DNA of 64,000 nucleotides. It comes from Caprella mutica (taxonomy: Eukaryota > Arthropoda > Malacostraca > Amphipoda > Caprellidae). A program made the translations under genes and the position numbers. The notes beneath the pieces are model-generated. The model was not told the DNA's origin and did not search any database. It worked only from the letters and a program-made list of their open reading frames with translations. The DNA lies in NCBI GenBank assembly GCA_947561585.1, contig CANNZV010001611.1, positions 62,001 to 126,000 of the forward strand. Reading direction: 5' to 3'. Shown here in pieces: positions 20,313 to 30,615 of this stretch (within the stretch, counting starts at the first letter, position 1; each line of letters starts with the position of its first letter).

Positions 20313-21592
20313 CAGGGTCGTGCAGCTAAATTGGGACTAACATAACTTTTTATAAATTCGCTATTTTGAAAGACAAATAATGATTAAATATAATTTTTAC
20401 TTGTTTTATTTGTTCGTTATTTTCTACAGAACAAAATCATTCTTTGTGACTACCTTTGGGTCAATAATTTGGGAGATTCTCGAGCAAAACCGTGAACAAC
20501 TCCTTTTTACATCCTCGGGGTCAAGATTACGAAATCCCCGACGAATGGCGGCCTTCAGAGAGTTGACACTTGGATGTGAAGTTACGTTAGATGACGCCAA
20601 ACAGCCAATAGTCACAAACATTCAGATCTGGGGAGCTGCTGGGCCAAATATAATCCTTTGGGACCATCAAAGGAAGATTCTTCTTCAGGAAATCCTGAAC
20701 TTTCTTTGCTCCATCATCCATGCGCGGGCGCAGAGTCTTGAACGAGCATCACTTTGAAAGGGTCGTAGTTCCTACGTATCCACGGCATCAAAACATCTTT
20801 CAGAATTTTCAAATACTCCGCTGTGTTTATTTTAAGGCCTGCTTCGATGAAATGAGGAGGCATCACCTTACCATCACTTGCGACGGCTGCAAAAACCATC
20901 ACAAAAGCGGGATTTTCCTCTGCATCACAGGAGGAACTTCTGAACGATCGGAGGCAACTACCCGAGTGTTCTGGCGATTTGCAACCTCATCAACAACGAA
21001 CTTTTTCTCGTCAACAAAAACGCGGACATTTCCTCCTATGTGTTTCAGATGGTTCAGAAGCTTTGGGGATGTTTCAGCTCTGAGGGCTCTGGAGCGGGTA
21101 GTTAGGAAGTTACGGACTCTCCTTACGTATGACTTCATACCAAGGTCTTCCTTGACTGCCCTACTGATGGTGCTACGACTCACGCTGCGCTTTTGTGCCA
21201 GTTTTGACATCGGCTGGTTTGGGTATGACTTCAACGTCCTTTTCAGCCCAGCTAGGAATATTTTGGTTCTCTTTCGATCACTGCGGGGACTGTGTCGACT
21301 TCTCTGAACCTTACTCTCGGCATCAAAAGCAGAAACAACTCGATAAACAGTCGATTTCGCATAGCCAGTGCTTTTAATAATGTCTGGAACAGAGTTCCCG
21401 GCACGTCTATTTCACATATGGTCGTTCTTCGCGCTAATTCCGCCATATTTTAGCGAAATATGCTAGATCTTAATCTGAAATATTATAGCAAAGGGCTTAG
21501 AGATTGTCTGTAAAAAAGAATTTAGTCATAGGTTAGAAATTACGGAAGATATGTGCTGTTAAAGTTAGTCCCAATTTAGCTGCACGACCCTG
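20313..21592 (-). mobile_element. Mariner/Tc1-superfamily element with 29-bp perfect inverted ends
   Basis: CAGGGTCGTGCAGCTAAATT from 20313 and its exact inverse ending at 21592 are identical for 29 bp up to GGGACTAAC, with TA on each side. The uninterrupted copy of its host MITE at 62929-63518 shows the empty site (CGGTTCAGTAAATATTTTA), confirming the limits. Length is about 1.28 kb. Confidence 0.93.
20420..21446 (-). pseudogene. Degenerate mariner-type transposase (DD~41D, rosa-like)
   Basis: Minus-strand fragments in successive frames give an N-terminal helix-turn-helix region (MAELARRTTI from 21446; STISRAVKEDLGMKSYVRR), then GGNVRVFVDEKKFVVDE with the first Asp, MMVFAAVASDGKVMPPHFIE from about 20902, VMLVQDSAPAH with the second Asp, and after a frameshift WPSSSPDLNVCDYWLF with the third. 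The spacing of the last two Asp residues is about 40-41, which suggests the DD41D (rosa) group, but the frameshift makes this uncertain. At least three frame changes and a stop soon after NVCDYWLFGVI show it is dead. Confidence 0.8.
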
Positions 21593-22253
21593 TATATTAT
21601 ATAATTCGTTTTTAAAGTTTTTTAATACTTTGTGAGCAACAATTGATCGAATCACTAATCTGATGCTCAAGAAGAAGATTGTACACTCTTTGTTTTGATT
21701 ACAAATTTGAATTTTATTATCAAACCATGCTTTTTTGGCCTTTATTTAAATTATTTTAGATATTGATTGTTTCCTAAAGTATATAAACGTTTCTATTATA
21801 AGTTCATTCAATTTTATACCTTTACAAGAATATTAAATGGATTTATTAAACCTAATATCTAGTAGACAATCTGAACAAATGGTGTACATTCTTTTTCTTC
21901 AGGCTGAAAATTTCTTAAATTAGTAAGTAAAATAGGTTTTGTAGAGTTTTGATTATAAAAATCTTCAAAAGCATATAAAATTAAAAATATGCTACCAAAT
22001 TTGATGCAGTTTGCAGCAAAATGATAAGAAACATTAGCCTCGTTGAATAAGACAATAAAAATATTTGCTTGGAGGGGACCTTTAATAACTTTTACAGAAT
22101 GACAAAACCCAAAAAACGTTATTGATTAATATACAAATTTGAAATTTTCTGGGTTATTGCAACCATTCAAATGGAGTATTTTTCATTTAGAATTTATTTT
22201 TTCATACCCCCTTCACCCCTACCCCTCAAAAAAACAAATCGGTGGGTTCTTTC

Positions 22254-22557
22254 ACAAGGCATCAACTCATACAATTTTTGAGCTGAACCCATGCAATTGG
22301 TTTCATTTTGTTCAGAACTTAGTTGTCTACAAAGTTGCGGAGCTCTTTCTTTCAATTTCGTCTCAGAAAAATTTCAAAAGAATTTTTTTCCTATTTTTTC
22401 AAAAATATTGATTATTTCATATATATCTCATCATACTCTTACACATATTGAGAAATTAGAAAAAAAACGCCTGTAACTTTGTGAGAAATTCATTTATGAA
22501 GAAAATGAAACAAACCCCATGTCTCTAGCTCAAAAACTATGAGTTGATGCCTTTTGA
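22254..22557. repeat. ~300-bp inverted repeat (hairpin)
   Basis: AAGGCATCAACTCATACAAT at the left is complementary to the right end ATGAGTTGATGCCTTTT, with further pairing of GAGCTGAACCCATG against CATGTCTCTAGCTC and of TTTCATTTTGTTC blocks. The centre is AT-rich. No coding sequence is seen. Confidence 0.65.
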
Positions 22558-22860
22558 AGTCAAAAAAAATGTACTTTTCAGGAGAGCCAATTTATTGATT
22601 TTTTTGGAAAAAAAATTGTCTACCTCATATAATCTGATTCCATAAAATATCGTGGAGACTCTTGTATGGGTGTATAAACCTGACAAGTATAATTTACAAT
22701 ATTGTAAATATGATTTTGAAGAACTTCTAAATTGTTTTAAGCTCTAATATTTTAAAACGTTATCTGGGAGACAATAAAACATCCTTTTTATACATAAAAA
22801 ATTATTTGATTTTTTTTTCAGATTTGAGGGAGAAGGTCTCCTTAAGTGAATTTGAATGCT

Positions 22861-23061
22861 CATAGACCCCCTTCACACTTGCGTTTCTCATCGCCGCCTT
22901 TAAATAAATGCTCATAGCAAATAGTTTAGCTACAATTGATTTTAAAGGAGCCCTTCCCACTTGCGTTAGAAAAAGTGTTAGTGAAAACAACGCAAGTGTG
23001 AAGTGCTCCGTTAAAATGAACTGTAGCTAAGCTAGAAACGCAAGTGTGAAGAGGGCCATAG
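22861..23061. mobile_element. ~200-bp MITE with CCTTCACACTTGCGTTT ends
   Basis: CCCCCTTCACACTTGCGTTT at 22867 mirrors AAACGCAAGTGTGAAGAGGG near the right end. Inner copies CCCTTCCCACTTGCGTT and AACGCAAGTGTGAAGTGCTC show that the termini are repeated inside. The right end overlaps CATAGAG, possibly the host boundary. Confidence 0.75.
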
Positions 23062-23374
23062 AGTAGCGTTAACATTTTCGGAGACAAGAAACTGCAGTAC
23101 CGCAAAATATATGTTGTAGCGTCGAATGTTCAGTCCACAGAACATTGAATAGAAGAAGCATAGATCCCATTTATTACTCTTGAGTGCCGTTCATAGTGAC
23201 TTCATTTTGACTAGAGCCAATTAGAGCACGCAAGACAATAGTCTTCCGTCAAAGTCAATCAGAGGCTTCAATCCAAAAGTTCTGTTGGAGTCTATTATTA
23301 CCGTCGCAGAATGCAGGAAGGTCATATTTTAGCCCTCGTTTATTCTTTTATTTATTTATTTATCATCTTGTAAA

Positions 23375-23834
23375 TTCGTTTAACTGAAAGGTGTTAGACC
23401 AAATTACCTGAAATTTGGTGAAGCGATCGGTCCATGTCCAGTGACCTGCTGGTAGAATTTTGGGAGTGACCCGGTCAAAGGTCAAGGTCATGGTCATTCA
23501 TAACTCAAAAAGTATTGAACCATATTGCATGAAACTTGATGGGATGATTGATCAATATACAGGAACCATTTTGTTAGATTTTGGAAGCGATCGAGTCAAA
23601 GGTCAAAGATCAAGGTCAAGGCCATTTGTAACTCAATAACTCAAAAAGAATTCAACCAAATTGTTTGAAATTTGATGGTACAATTGGTCAATGTCCAGGA
23701 ACCATCTGTTAGAATTTTTGGAGTGATCCTGTCAAAGGTCAAGGTCATTTATAACTCAATAACTCAAAAATTATTGAACCATATTGCATGAAACTTGGTT
23801 GGAAGATTGGTCAATATACAGGATCAATTTTGTT
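23375..23834. repeat. ~132-bp tandem repeat rich in AGGTCA motifs (left block)
   Basis: About four diverged units share AACTCAAAAAGAATTCAACC, TTGATGGGA, GGTCAATGTCCAGGAACC, TTAGAATTTTGGGAGTGA and GTCAAAGGTCAAGGTCATTT. AGGTCAAGGTCA is a zero-spaced direct repeat of nuclear-receptor half-sites, and TCAAGGTCA matches the FTZ-F1/ERR monomer site. The same repeat resumes at 26386, so this block was split by the Foldback-like insertion. Confidence 0.85.
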
Positions 23835-23869
23835 ATCCCAGCTAACCAAAAGCTGTTTGTCCCACGTCT

Positions 23870-24440
23870 TAAGACGTCTGATACCCCTCGCTATAGAGGG
23901 ATTTAAGACGTGGGGCAAGACGTGGGGCGGGGGACATCAGACGTCTTGCAGACGTCTAACCCTCTTCATTTGCACAGGGGTCCCCCTCTGCAAGACGTCT
24001 GATCCCACGTCTTGTCCCCCTCTGACAGAGGGGAACATCCACCTGTCCCACGTCTTACCCCACTCCGTTTTCAAGACGTGGGACCCACGTGGGACAGAGT
24101 GTGGATGTCCCTCGCTATAGAGGGATTCAAGACGTGGGACCCACGTGGGACAGAGTAGGGATGTCCCTCGCTATAGAGGGAAGAGGGAAATAAGACGTGG
24201 GACCCACGTGGGACAGAGTGAGTATTCAAGACGTGGGACAGAGTGGGAATATCCCCCTCTGCAAGACGTGGGACAGAGTGCGGATGTCCCTCTCTGCAAG
24301 ACGTGGGACAGAGTGCGGATATCCCCCTCTGCAAGACGTGGGACAGAGTGCGGATGTCCCCCTCTGCAAGACGTGGGACAGAGTGCGGATGTCCCCCTCT
24401 GCAAGACGTGGGACAGAGTGTGGATGTCCCCCTCTGCAAG
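23870..24440. repeat. 35-bp satellite in the left Foldback-like arm
   Basis: From 24240 the unit CTCTGCAAGACGTGGGACAG then AGTGCGGATGTCCCC is nearly perfect for six copies. Before that, degenerate versions with GACGTGGGACCCACGTGGGA and CCCTCGCTATAGAGGGA occur. Open frames on both strands result from the repetition. Confidence 0.9.
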
Positions 24441-24649
24441 GGGGACATATCTCTCTTTTGGCTCAAACTACTTCGGTTAATTGGGGTATATAAATATGTA
24501 TAAGAAATAAAAAAAGATCATACTAATTATTATTGCAATTCCTAACCATATTGCATATAGTGTATATGTACATTTGGCTGTATATCATTTATTTTAGTAT
24601 TACATATTGTTATATACAAATTAAATGTGAAGAAATGGAGAAAGAATTG

Positions 24650-24735
24650 TAGTGGACATCTCGGGAATCAAACTCAGGACTCTAGAGTGATGTACTATTG
24701 AAGCCTGCGTCTCTACCACTCAGCCATCCTGGACA
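24650..24735 (-). pseudogene. tRNA-like sequence (tRNA-derived SINE head or tRNA pseudogene)
   Basis: On the minus strand, TGGCTGAGTGGTA (24714-24726) fits the Pol III A box and AGTTTGATTCC (24664-24674) fits the B box at tRNA spacing. The acceptor stem pairs poorly and the T of the B-box TTCGA is changed to TTTGA, so a functional tRNA is unlikely. It lies inside the Foldback-like element. Confidence 0.6.
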
Positions 24736-24959
24736 TGGTAGAAGTAGTATTGAAATGATCTTTATCCAACTTGATTACTTGCGTGCTTCTTAAAATTATG
24801 TTAAATAAATATAATTTAATATTCTACATTTTGGTATCTTTTATTTTTTAATGTAAATGATAAGAATGTGTATAAAGTTATTTATTAATATTTGTATTGA
24901 TAATGTTAATTAATGTTATTAACTACCTAATTACCTTTAACTGTTAATTAATATTACCT

Positions 24960-25565
24960 ATAGTTACCTTCTGGTGATATCACTACCTTATACCTATCTA
25001 ATTACTTACTAGAGTATATTTATAACTACCTAGTAACCTAGAAGTGATAACCACCAATCTGTACCTACTGGTGGTTATCACTACTTGCCTATTACGTAGT
25101 ATTTATCAGTACCTACTTAGTTACCTACATTACTGTTTGTCAATACCTACCTAATTACCTACTGGTGTTTATCAATGCCTACCTAGTTGCCTACATCTGC
25201 TTATCAATACCTAATTAGTTACCTTCTTGTGTTTAACATTGCCTACCTAGTGGCCTACAACTGTATATAAAAACCAATACAGGTCCTAGTTAAATACTAG
25301 TATTCATCAATACCTACCTAGTTACCTACAACTGTTTGTCAATGCCTACCTAGTTATCTACTAGTGTTTATCAATGCTTATCTAGTTACCTATAACTGTT
25401 TGACAATACCTACCTAGATACCTACCAGTACCAATACCTACCTACTTAGTATACCTACTAGGTAGTGTTCATCAATCCGTACCTACTTACCTACTACCTA
25501 GTATTATTCATCAATGCCTACCTAGAGAGTAGATACCTACATCTGTTTATGAATACCTACCTAGT
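24960..25565. repeat. Degenerate ~33-bp repeat (TACCTACCTAGTTACCTAC)
   Basis: CAATGCCTACCTAGTTACCT and the spacer phrase GTGTTTATCAATG alternate about 16 times with many substitutions. It fills the centre of the Foldback-like element and has no coding value. Confidence 0.85.
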
Positions 25566-25614
25566 TATGATACGTAAATAAAGCTTGAGATAGATATACC
25601 TTTTTGGTATAACT

Positions 25615-26200
25615 TTTTCCCGCGTAAAACAGACGAGGGACAGAGAGGGACATCCCGCGTGTGACAGACGTGGGACAGAGAGGGATATCCCGCGTGGGAC
25701 AGAGAGGGACATCCCACGTGGGACAGAGGTGGGACAGAGAGGGACATCCCGCGTGGGACAGAGAGGGACATCCCGCGTGGGACAGAGAGGGACATCCCGC
25801 GTACTTTTTCCCGCGTAAAACAGACGAGGGACAGAGAGGGACATCCCGCGTGGGACAGACGTGGGACAGAGAGGGACATCCCGCGTGGGACAGAGAGGGA
25901 CATCCCACGTGGGACAGACGTGGGACAGAGAGGGATATCCCGCGTGGGACAGAGAGGGACATCCCACGTGGGACAGACGTGGGACATCCCGCGTGGGACA
26001 GAGAGGGATATCCCACGTGGGACAGAGAGGGACATCCCGCGTGGGACAGAGAGGGACATCCTGCGTGGGACAGAGAGGGACATCCCACGTGGGACAGACG
26101 TGGGACAGAGAGGGACATCCCGCGTGGGACAGAGAGGGACATCCCGCGTGGGACAGAGAGGGACATCCCGCGTGGGAAAGACGTGGGATGTGAGTGGGAT
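25615..26200. repeat. 24-bp satellite in the right Foldback-like arm
   Basis: The unit GGGACAGAGAGGGACATCCC GCGT (variants CACGT) repeats about 24 times, with 37-bp double units where CAGACGTGGGAC is inserted. CATCCC(G/A)CGTGGGA is itself a near-palindrome. Long frames on both strands read as PSLSHAGC- or VGQRGTS-type repeats and are artefacts. Confidence 0.93.
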
Positions 26201-26385
26201 TTAAGACGTGGGACAGACGAGGGACATCCCGCTTGTGTAAGACGTGGGACGTGAGTGGGATTTCAGACGTTGGAAAGACGTGGGATTTCAGACGTCTGCA
26301 GACGTCTGAAATCCCCTGTCCCTTGCTAGCGAGGGATGTCCCCCTCTGTCCCACGCGGGACAGAGAGGATATGGTTAGCTGGGAT

Positions 26386-26655
26386 ATTTTGGGAGCGATC
26401 GGGTCAAATGTCAAAGATCAAGGTCAAAGCCATTTATAACTGAATAACTCAAAAAGAATTCAACCAAATTGTCTGAAATATGATGGGACGATTGGGCACT
26501 GTGTAGGAACAATATGGTAGAATTTTGCGATCGATCAGGTCAAGGTCATTTAAAACTCAATAACTCAAAAAGGATAGAACCATAGCATGATACTTGGAGG
26601 GACAATTGGTCATTATCCAGTTAGCAGTTTATTAAATTTTGAGAGAGAAAGAGTC
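26386..26655. repeat. AGGTCA-rich repeat (right block)
   Basis: Two further units continue the 23375-23834 repeat after the insertion: GATCGGGTCAAATGTCAAAG, ATCAAGGTCAAAGCCATTTA, GATCAGGTCAAGGTCATTTA. The repeat ends near GAGAGAAAGAGTCAAAGCGG. Confidence 0.85.
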
Positions 26656-27268
26656 AAAGCGGCGGCGAAGGTATGCGCTCTATCGATTGCACATAATCTA
26701 GTTTTGAATGCGTAGTACTAGCAAAATGGTGTCAGTTTGTGTTTGTTGTAAAGAAGATTCAGTTTATTACTGTGTAGTAGCTGGGCTATAGATAATCGTG
26801 TACATAATTTGGTATGTAGATATGGCTCCCTCTATTGAATAATGTTCCTTTTTTAATTGTCAAAATACCAACAAATATTATGAGCTGAGGTAGCATGCAC
26901 GACGCACGTTCAAACTGTTATCGAGAGAGCGTTTATAGTGACGTCAGAGATCAGTGGACGTGATTGGTTGGATTTTAACGACTGTGTACACGTTCGATCT
27001 GATCTTCTTCTTATTCAATGTTCTGTGATCCAGCCATTGTGAAATACGGAGTGAATTTACAGCATCGTGCATTTAAAAAAAATTGTAGCAAAGATACGAT
27101 AGTATTTCCAGAAAACTTCATTACTCATCTTTTGATTGGTGTATAAAATATTATTATTTGCTGAGGTCATACTGACTGACTGTATTGCTATTTTAAAAAT
27201 GCCAATTTTTAATGCTCAAACTGTACATTGAATAATATTTATTTGTAAAGGCTTGGAAATTATCTATA
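26656..27268. other. Non-coding interval
   Basis: It contains CAATGTTCTGTGATCCAG (about 27017), the inverse of CACAGAACATTGAATAGAAG at about 23138. Those two points bracket the whole AGGTCA/Foldback block, so they could be ends of a larger composite element. No exon is recognised. Confidence 0.4.
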
Positions 27269-28402
27269 ACTAGTATACTTTCCCGTTAAAAATAACGGGT
27301 CATTATCTCTATAATATAATACGCTACATCTGTCTGTATGTATGTGTGTTACTTGGAGCAATATTACTCACAAACGATTGGACCTAGAGACTTGAAAATT
27401 TAAAACTTTTTAGAAAGTGGTGTCGAATTTTAACGTGTTAAAAGGATTTTTCGAATTTCAAACGGGTTTTCGAATTATTAACACTTGATTCATAATGGGA
27501 TACATAGGAATTTATTCGATATACTTTCCAGGATATTTTCAGAGACTATCCAACAGAATGGGCTGAAATTTTCTCGAAACCTTTGGCCTATGGTTCTACA
27601 GAACGCTATTGATTTGTTTTACGAAATTCGAACGTGTTTTTGAATTATTCGAATTTTAAGTTTTAATGGAATACATAGGGATTTAATTCAAATCGGGAAA
27701 CACATGGTAACATACGAAATAAATTAAAAAATAAAAGTTGCGTTAATCGAATTGAAAAAATATCTACAATATGCAAAAATGGTCTTAATAAATAACTTCG
27801 AAATTCAGAGTATTTTTTGAGTTATGACGAAAATTAGAAAATTAGAAATAAAATTTAACGCTGGTTATCATTTCACCTCACGAAAATAAATGACATATTT
27901 AGCACGATTGAAAATTTAATAATTAATCTTAACATTGATATTGACGGGTGGGAATATGAATAAATATTCGAAATAAATGATATTTAGATAATTTATAATC
28001 AAATTATTACGATTTTTACATAATTATAATAATTATATTAAACGAATGGAATAGAGGTATCAGCTGCTACCTATATAAGGGAATTTTATATCTTCTATTT
28101 TAATCATTAAACTGATCGATGTAGCAAATTATTTTAACGTTTCATAATGTTTAATTTGAATTGTGTTTAATGTTATGCTTATATGATAATTTATTTATTA
28201 TCTATAAGACAGTATTCTACACAAATTGATGACGTCACGGGAGGGAAAATTACTCTTTACTGGTACCTAATTTATATGAACTGTTATGGAAAATGGGATG
28301 CGCAATGTGTATGAACAAACACAATAAGTAAAGTCCATAAATATTAAAAAGTATATAGTAATATATGCACGTCATCGTGCATTTGCACGGGTAACCACTA
28401 GT
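27269..28402. mobile_element. Helitron/Helentron-like non-autonomous element (candidate)
   Basis: Both ends have the order ACTAGT, a short spacer, CCCGT and a hairpin. The left is ACTAGTATACTTTCCCGTT with the stem CCCGTTA/TAACGGG. The right is the inverse of CCCGTGCAAATGCACG and ACTAGTGGTTA. The right terminus is a 6-bp-stem hairpin (28376-28389) followed about 7 bp later by ACTAGT (28397-28402), which fits a CTAG Helitron 3' end. No Rep/helicase frame is present. A Mutator- or Academ-type MITE is the alternative. Confidence 0.5.
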
Positions 28403-28883
28403 ACCAATTTATTACCCGTTAGCTAGTAGGTTACTTTTAATGAATTCAATTAAAATTAAATTTTCTGCATAGCCAAATTTATTTTATAGATAAAATACAT
28501 TTAAAAAGTGAATAAAAAACAAAGGGAATTTAAATATCAAGTCAATGTATTCCCGTGTGTATCATAGTTACATACCCGTCGTGTAAAAGCAGACACAAAA
28601 TAAATAAATAAATAAACACACTAAGGAAATCATTAGTATAGATTATATACTTGTGGTAATAAAATCTGACTGGACTGTTATTTGAATTAATCATTTGCAA
28701 CTTTGTATTAATTTTCACACTTCTTCATATGCAATTTCGAACTATACAATTAACATTATTAAACCAAATTTTAAGGTTAAGATAATGATATACTTCAAAT
28801 TAAATTCAATCCATGAAATGTTAAGATTACAAGCGCATTATAATTCACCCAAATCAAAATTATTATAATTATAATTAATGGTC
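28403..28883. other. AT-rich interval, nothing recognised
   Basis: No exon or structured repeat. Confidence 0.5.
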
Positions 28884-28982
28884 CGCTATGGCAGTTGTCC
28901 ACTATGGCAGTTGTCCGCTATGGCAGTTGTCCACTATTGCAGTTGTCCGCATGGCAGTTGTCCGCATGGCAGTTGTCCTAGA
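28884..28982. repeat. 16/17-bp tandem repeat GGCAGTTGTCC(R)C(T)AT
   Basis: Six copies of GGCAGTTGTCCGCTAT or GGCAGTTGTCCACTAT, the last two shortened to GGCAGTTGTCCGCAT. Confidence 0.9.
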
Positions 28983-29188
28983 CCCAGTAATATTTTGGTC
29001 AACTAATGATGATACATTGTGTATTATAATTAAATTGGAAACACTGTTGAGTCGTCATATATAATTTCTCTCTCTAAATTCGTCTGTTCAATCAATTCAT
29101 ACCTACATTGGACAGAAATTTGTGGTATATATCTTCTCTTAATTTTGACTCTTAATTCATGTTTATTGAAAATAAGAGCAGTTATTAT

Positions 29189-30232
29189 TAGTGTTGTGAC
29201 AATATACTTTAACAACCATATATCTTAAAAGAATATAATAGACGGAACGAATTAAATGGTATCGAATACTAACAGTATTGGAAAAATTATTACGGATTGT
29301 TCAAAATCGAAATTTTATTTACAAAAAGGTTAATTAAACAAATTTTGTTGATTGCTATCTGAATTATTTTGATAGAATGATATACTGATACGTCTTGATC
29401 ATCCATAAACACTTAATTAATAAAAAAAAATTAAATTCCCCATCACTTTTTCCTCATTCCGCATACTTTCTCTCCAATTCCCCATCACTTTCTCTCCAAT
29501 TCCCCATCACTTTTTCCTCATTCCGCATACTTTCTCTCCAATACCCCATCACTTTCTCTCCAATTCCCCATCACTTTTTCCTCATTCCGCATACTTTCTC
29601 TCCAATACCCCATCACTTTCTCTCCAATTCCCCATCACTTTTTCTCCATTCCCCATCACTTTCAATATCATCGATTTTTTCCAAAATCGAACATTTTTTA
29701 CAAAAAGGTGAATTAAACGACAGTAAAGAGAGATGCAGGGGTGGAGTGTTTATTTTTTTTCCACCTCCCCATTCAAAGTATGGCAGTTATCATCCTCTGA
29801 GTGAAAATTGAAATAATTTTCTCAATTTTTTGTAAAAAAGTGATGGGAAATGAGGACTAAGTGATCTGGATTTTTTTTTTTTTAATGTGGTAACTGTAGA
29901 GAAAATGATGGGGAATTTGGAGAAAGTGAGTGTAATGGTGAAACAACCGTTTAAGCACTTACGGACACTAAATATTGTCAAACTAAGTGTTTATCGATGA
30001 TCAAGAGGTATCACAAGATCAGTGTGTTAAAATAAATCCAATTGCAATCAACAAAAATGATTAATTAGCCATTTTATAAACAAAATTTCGATTTTGAAAA
30101 ATCCATAATATTTTTTCCAGTACGGTATGTATGTATATACTGCTGGCTTAGAAGGATTCAATACTGTGCAATCATCTCCGTCCAATTTATTTCATGGATC
30201 TATGATTTTAAAAGAATATTGAAACAGCTCTA
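29189..30232. mobile_element. hAT-type foldback element with 8-bp target duplication
   Basis: The ends TAGTGTTGTGACAATATACT and the inverse of the right end, TAGAGCTGTTTCAATATTCT, align. The ~240-bp arms continue in inverted order (GGAAAAATTATTACGGATTG against CATAATATTTTTTCC; CAAAATCGAAATTTTATTTA against its inverse). The flanks GTTATTAT (29181-29188) and GTAATTAT (30233-30240) are an 8-bp duplication with one change, typical of hAT insertion. A 174-bp relative lies at 47762-47935. Confidence 0.75.
29438..29672. repeat. 23-bp tandem repeat CCCCATCACTTTCTCTCCAATT inside the hAT element
   Basis: About ten copies alternate between CTCTCCAATTCCCCATCACT and TTTTTCCTCATTCCGCATAC forms. Inverted copies (GATGGGGAATTTGGAGAAAG) occur near 29905 in the other arm. 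Confidence 0.85.
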
Positions 30233-30289
30233 GTAATTATATAGCATAATAAACACGTTAACATAACGGTGATCTAGGAGCTCTCAAAA

Positions 30290-30615
30290 ATTAAGGACAC
30301 TCTCCATAAAAGGATAACAACTGCAAAATAACATTTCTAATTCGTAGACATTCTCAATTTATCAATTCATAGTAAGCATAAATATCCAATTAGGAGGTTT
30401 GTGTATAATCCATTATAGTTTCATTAATGAACAAAATCAATATCTGATAATCCACAGCAAATACCAAATATTCGGTCTGATATTGACTAACATGTCATGC
30501 TTTCTGTATAGCTTAATTAAGCTGCTGATCAATAGATGCAGGTATTCTTACTAAACTGTAACCATTCTGTTGATAAAAATAAGGCGAGAAAGGTGCAAAA
30601 GAAATTGAATTCAAA
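30290..30615 (+). promoter_or_regulatory. Upstream block shared by four GR genes (second GR)
   Basis: AATAACATTTCTAATTCGTA, CAATTAGGAGGTTTGTG, GATAATCCACAGCAAATACC, CCAAATATTCGG and CTTACTAAACTGTAACCATT occur in the same order and spacing as before the first GR gene. There is no clear TATA box. Confidence 0.55.

Larger units (their letters stand above)
20206..22083. mobile_element. MITE family copy (AAGGTCCTCTCC ends) interrupted by a mariner-type element
   Basis: 20206-20310 and 21593-22083 together form one ~596-bp element that matches 62929-63518 along its length at high identity (for example GAGTTTATAACATAATATTA, GAGCAACAATTGATCGAATC, GATAAGAAACATTAGCCTCG). The ends AAGGTCCTCTCC and GGAGGGGACCTT are inverted repeats with one mismatch. 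Confidence 0.85.
23835..26385. mobile_element. 2.55-kb Foldback-like element with satellite-bearing arms
   Basis: The terminal inverted repeat is ATCCCAGCTAACCA at 23835 and its inverse ending at 26385. Further in, both arms carry, in inverted order, TGTCCCAC, CCTCGCTATAGAGGGA (right arm CCTCGCTAGCAAGGGA), AAGACGTCTGA and GACGTGGGACAGA. Tandem arrays of related units fill both arms, as in Drosophila Foldback elements. It interrupts one unit of the AGGTCA repeat (TTTTGTT | ATTTTGGGAGC). The centre holds a tRNA-like sequence and a CCTACCTAGTTAC repeat. No transposase is seen. Confidence 0.75.

Noticed and set aside
25557..26439. Overlapping frames on both strands (PSLSHAGC / VGQRGTS repeats)
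   Set aside because: The 24-bp satellite is open in several frames at once. This is non-coding structure of the Foldback-like arm.
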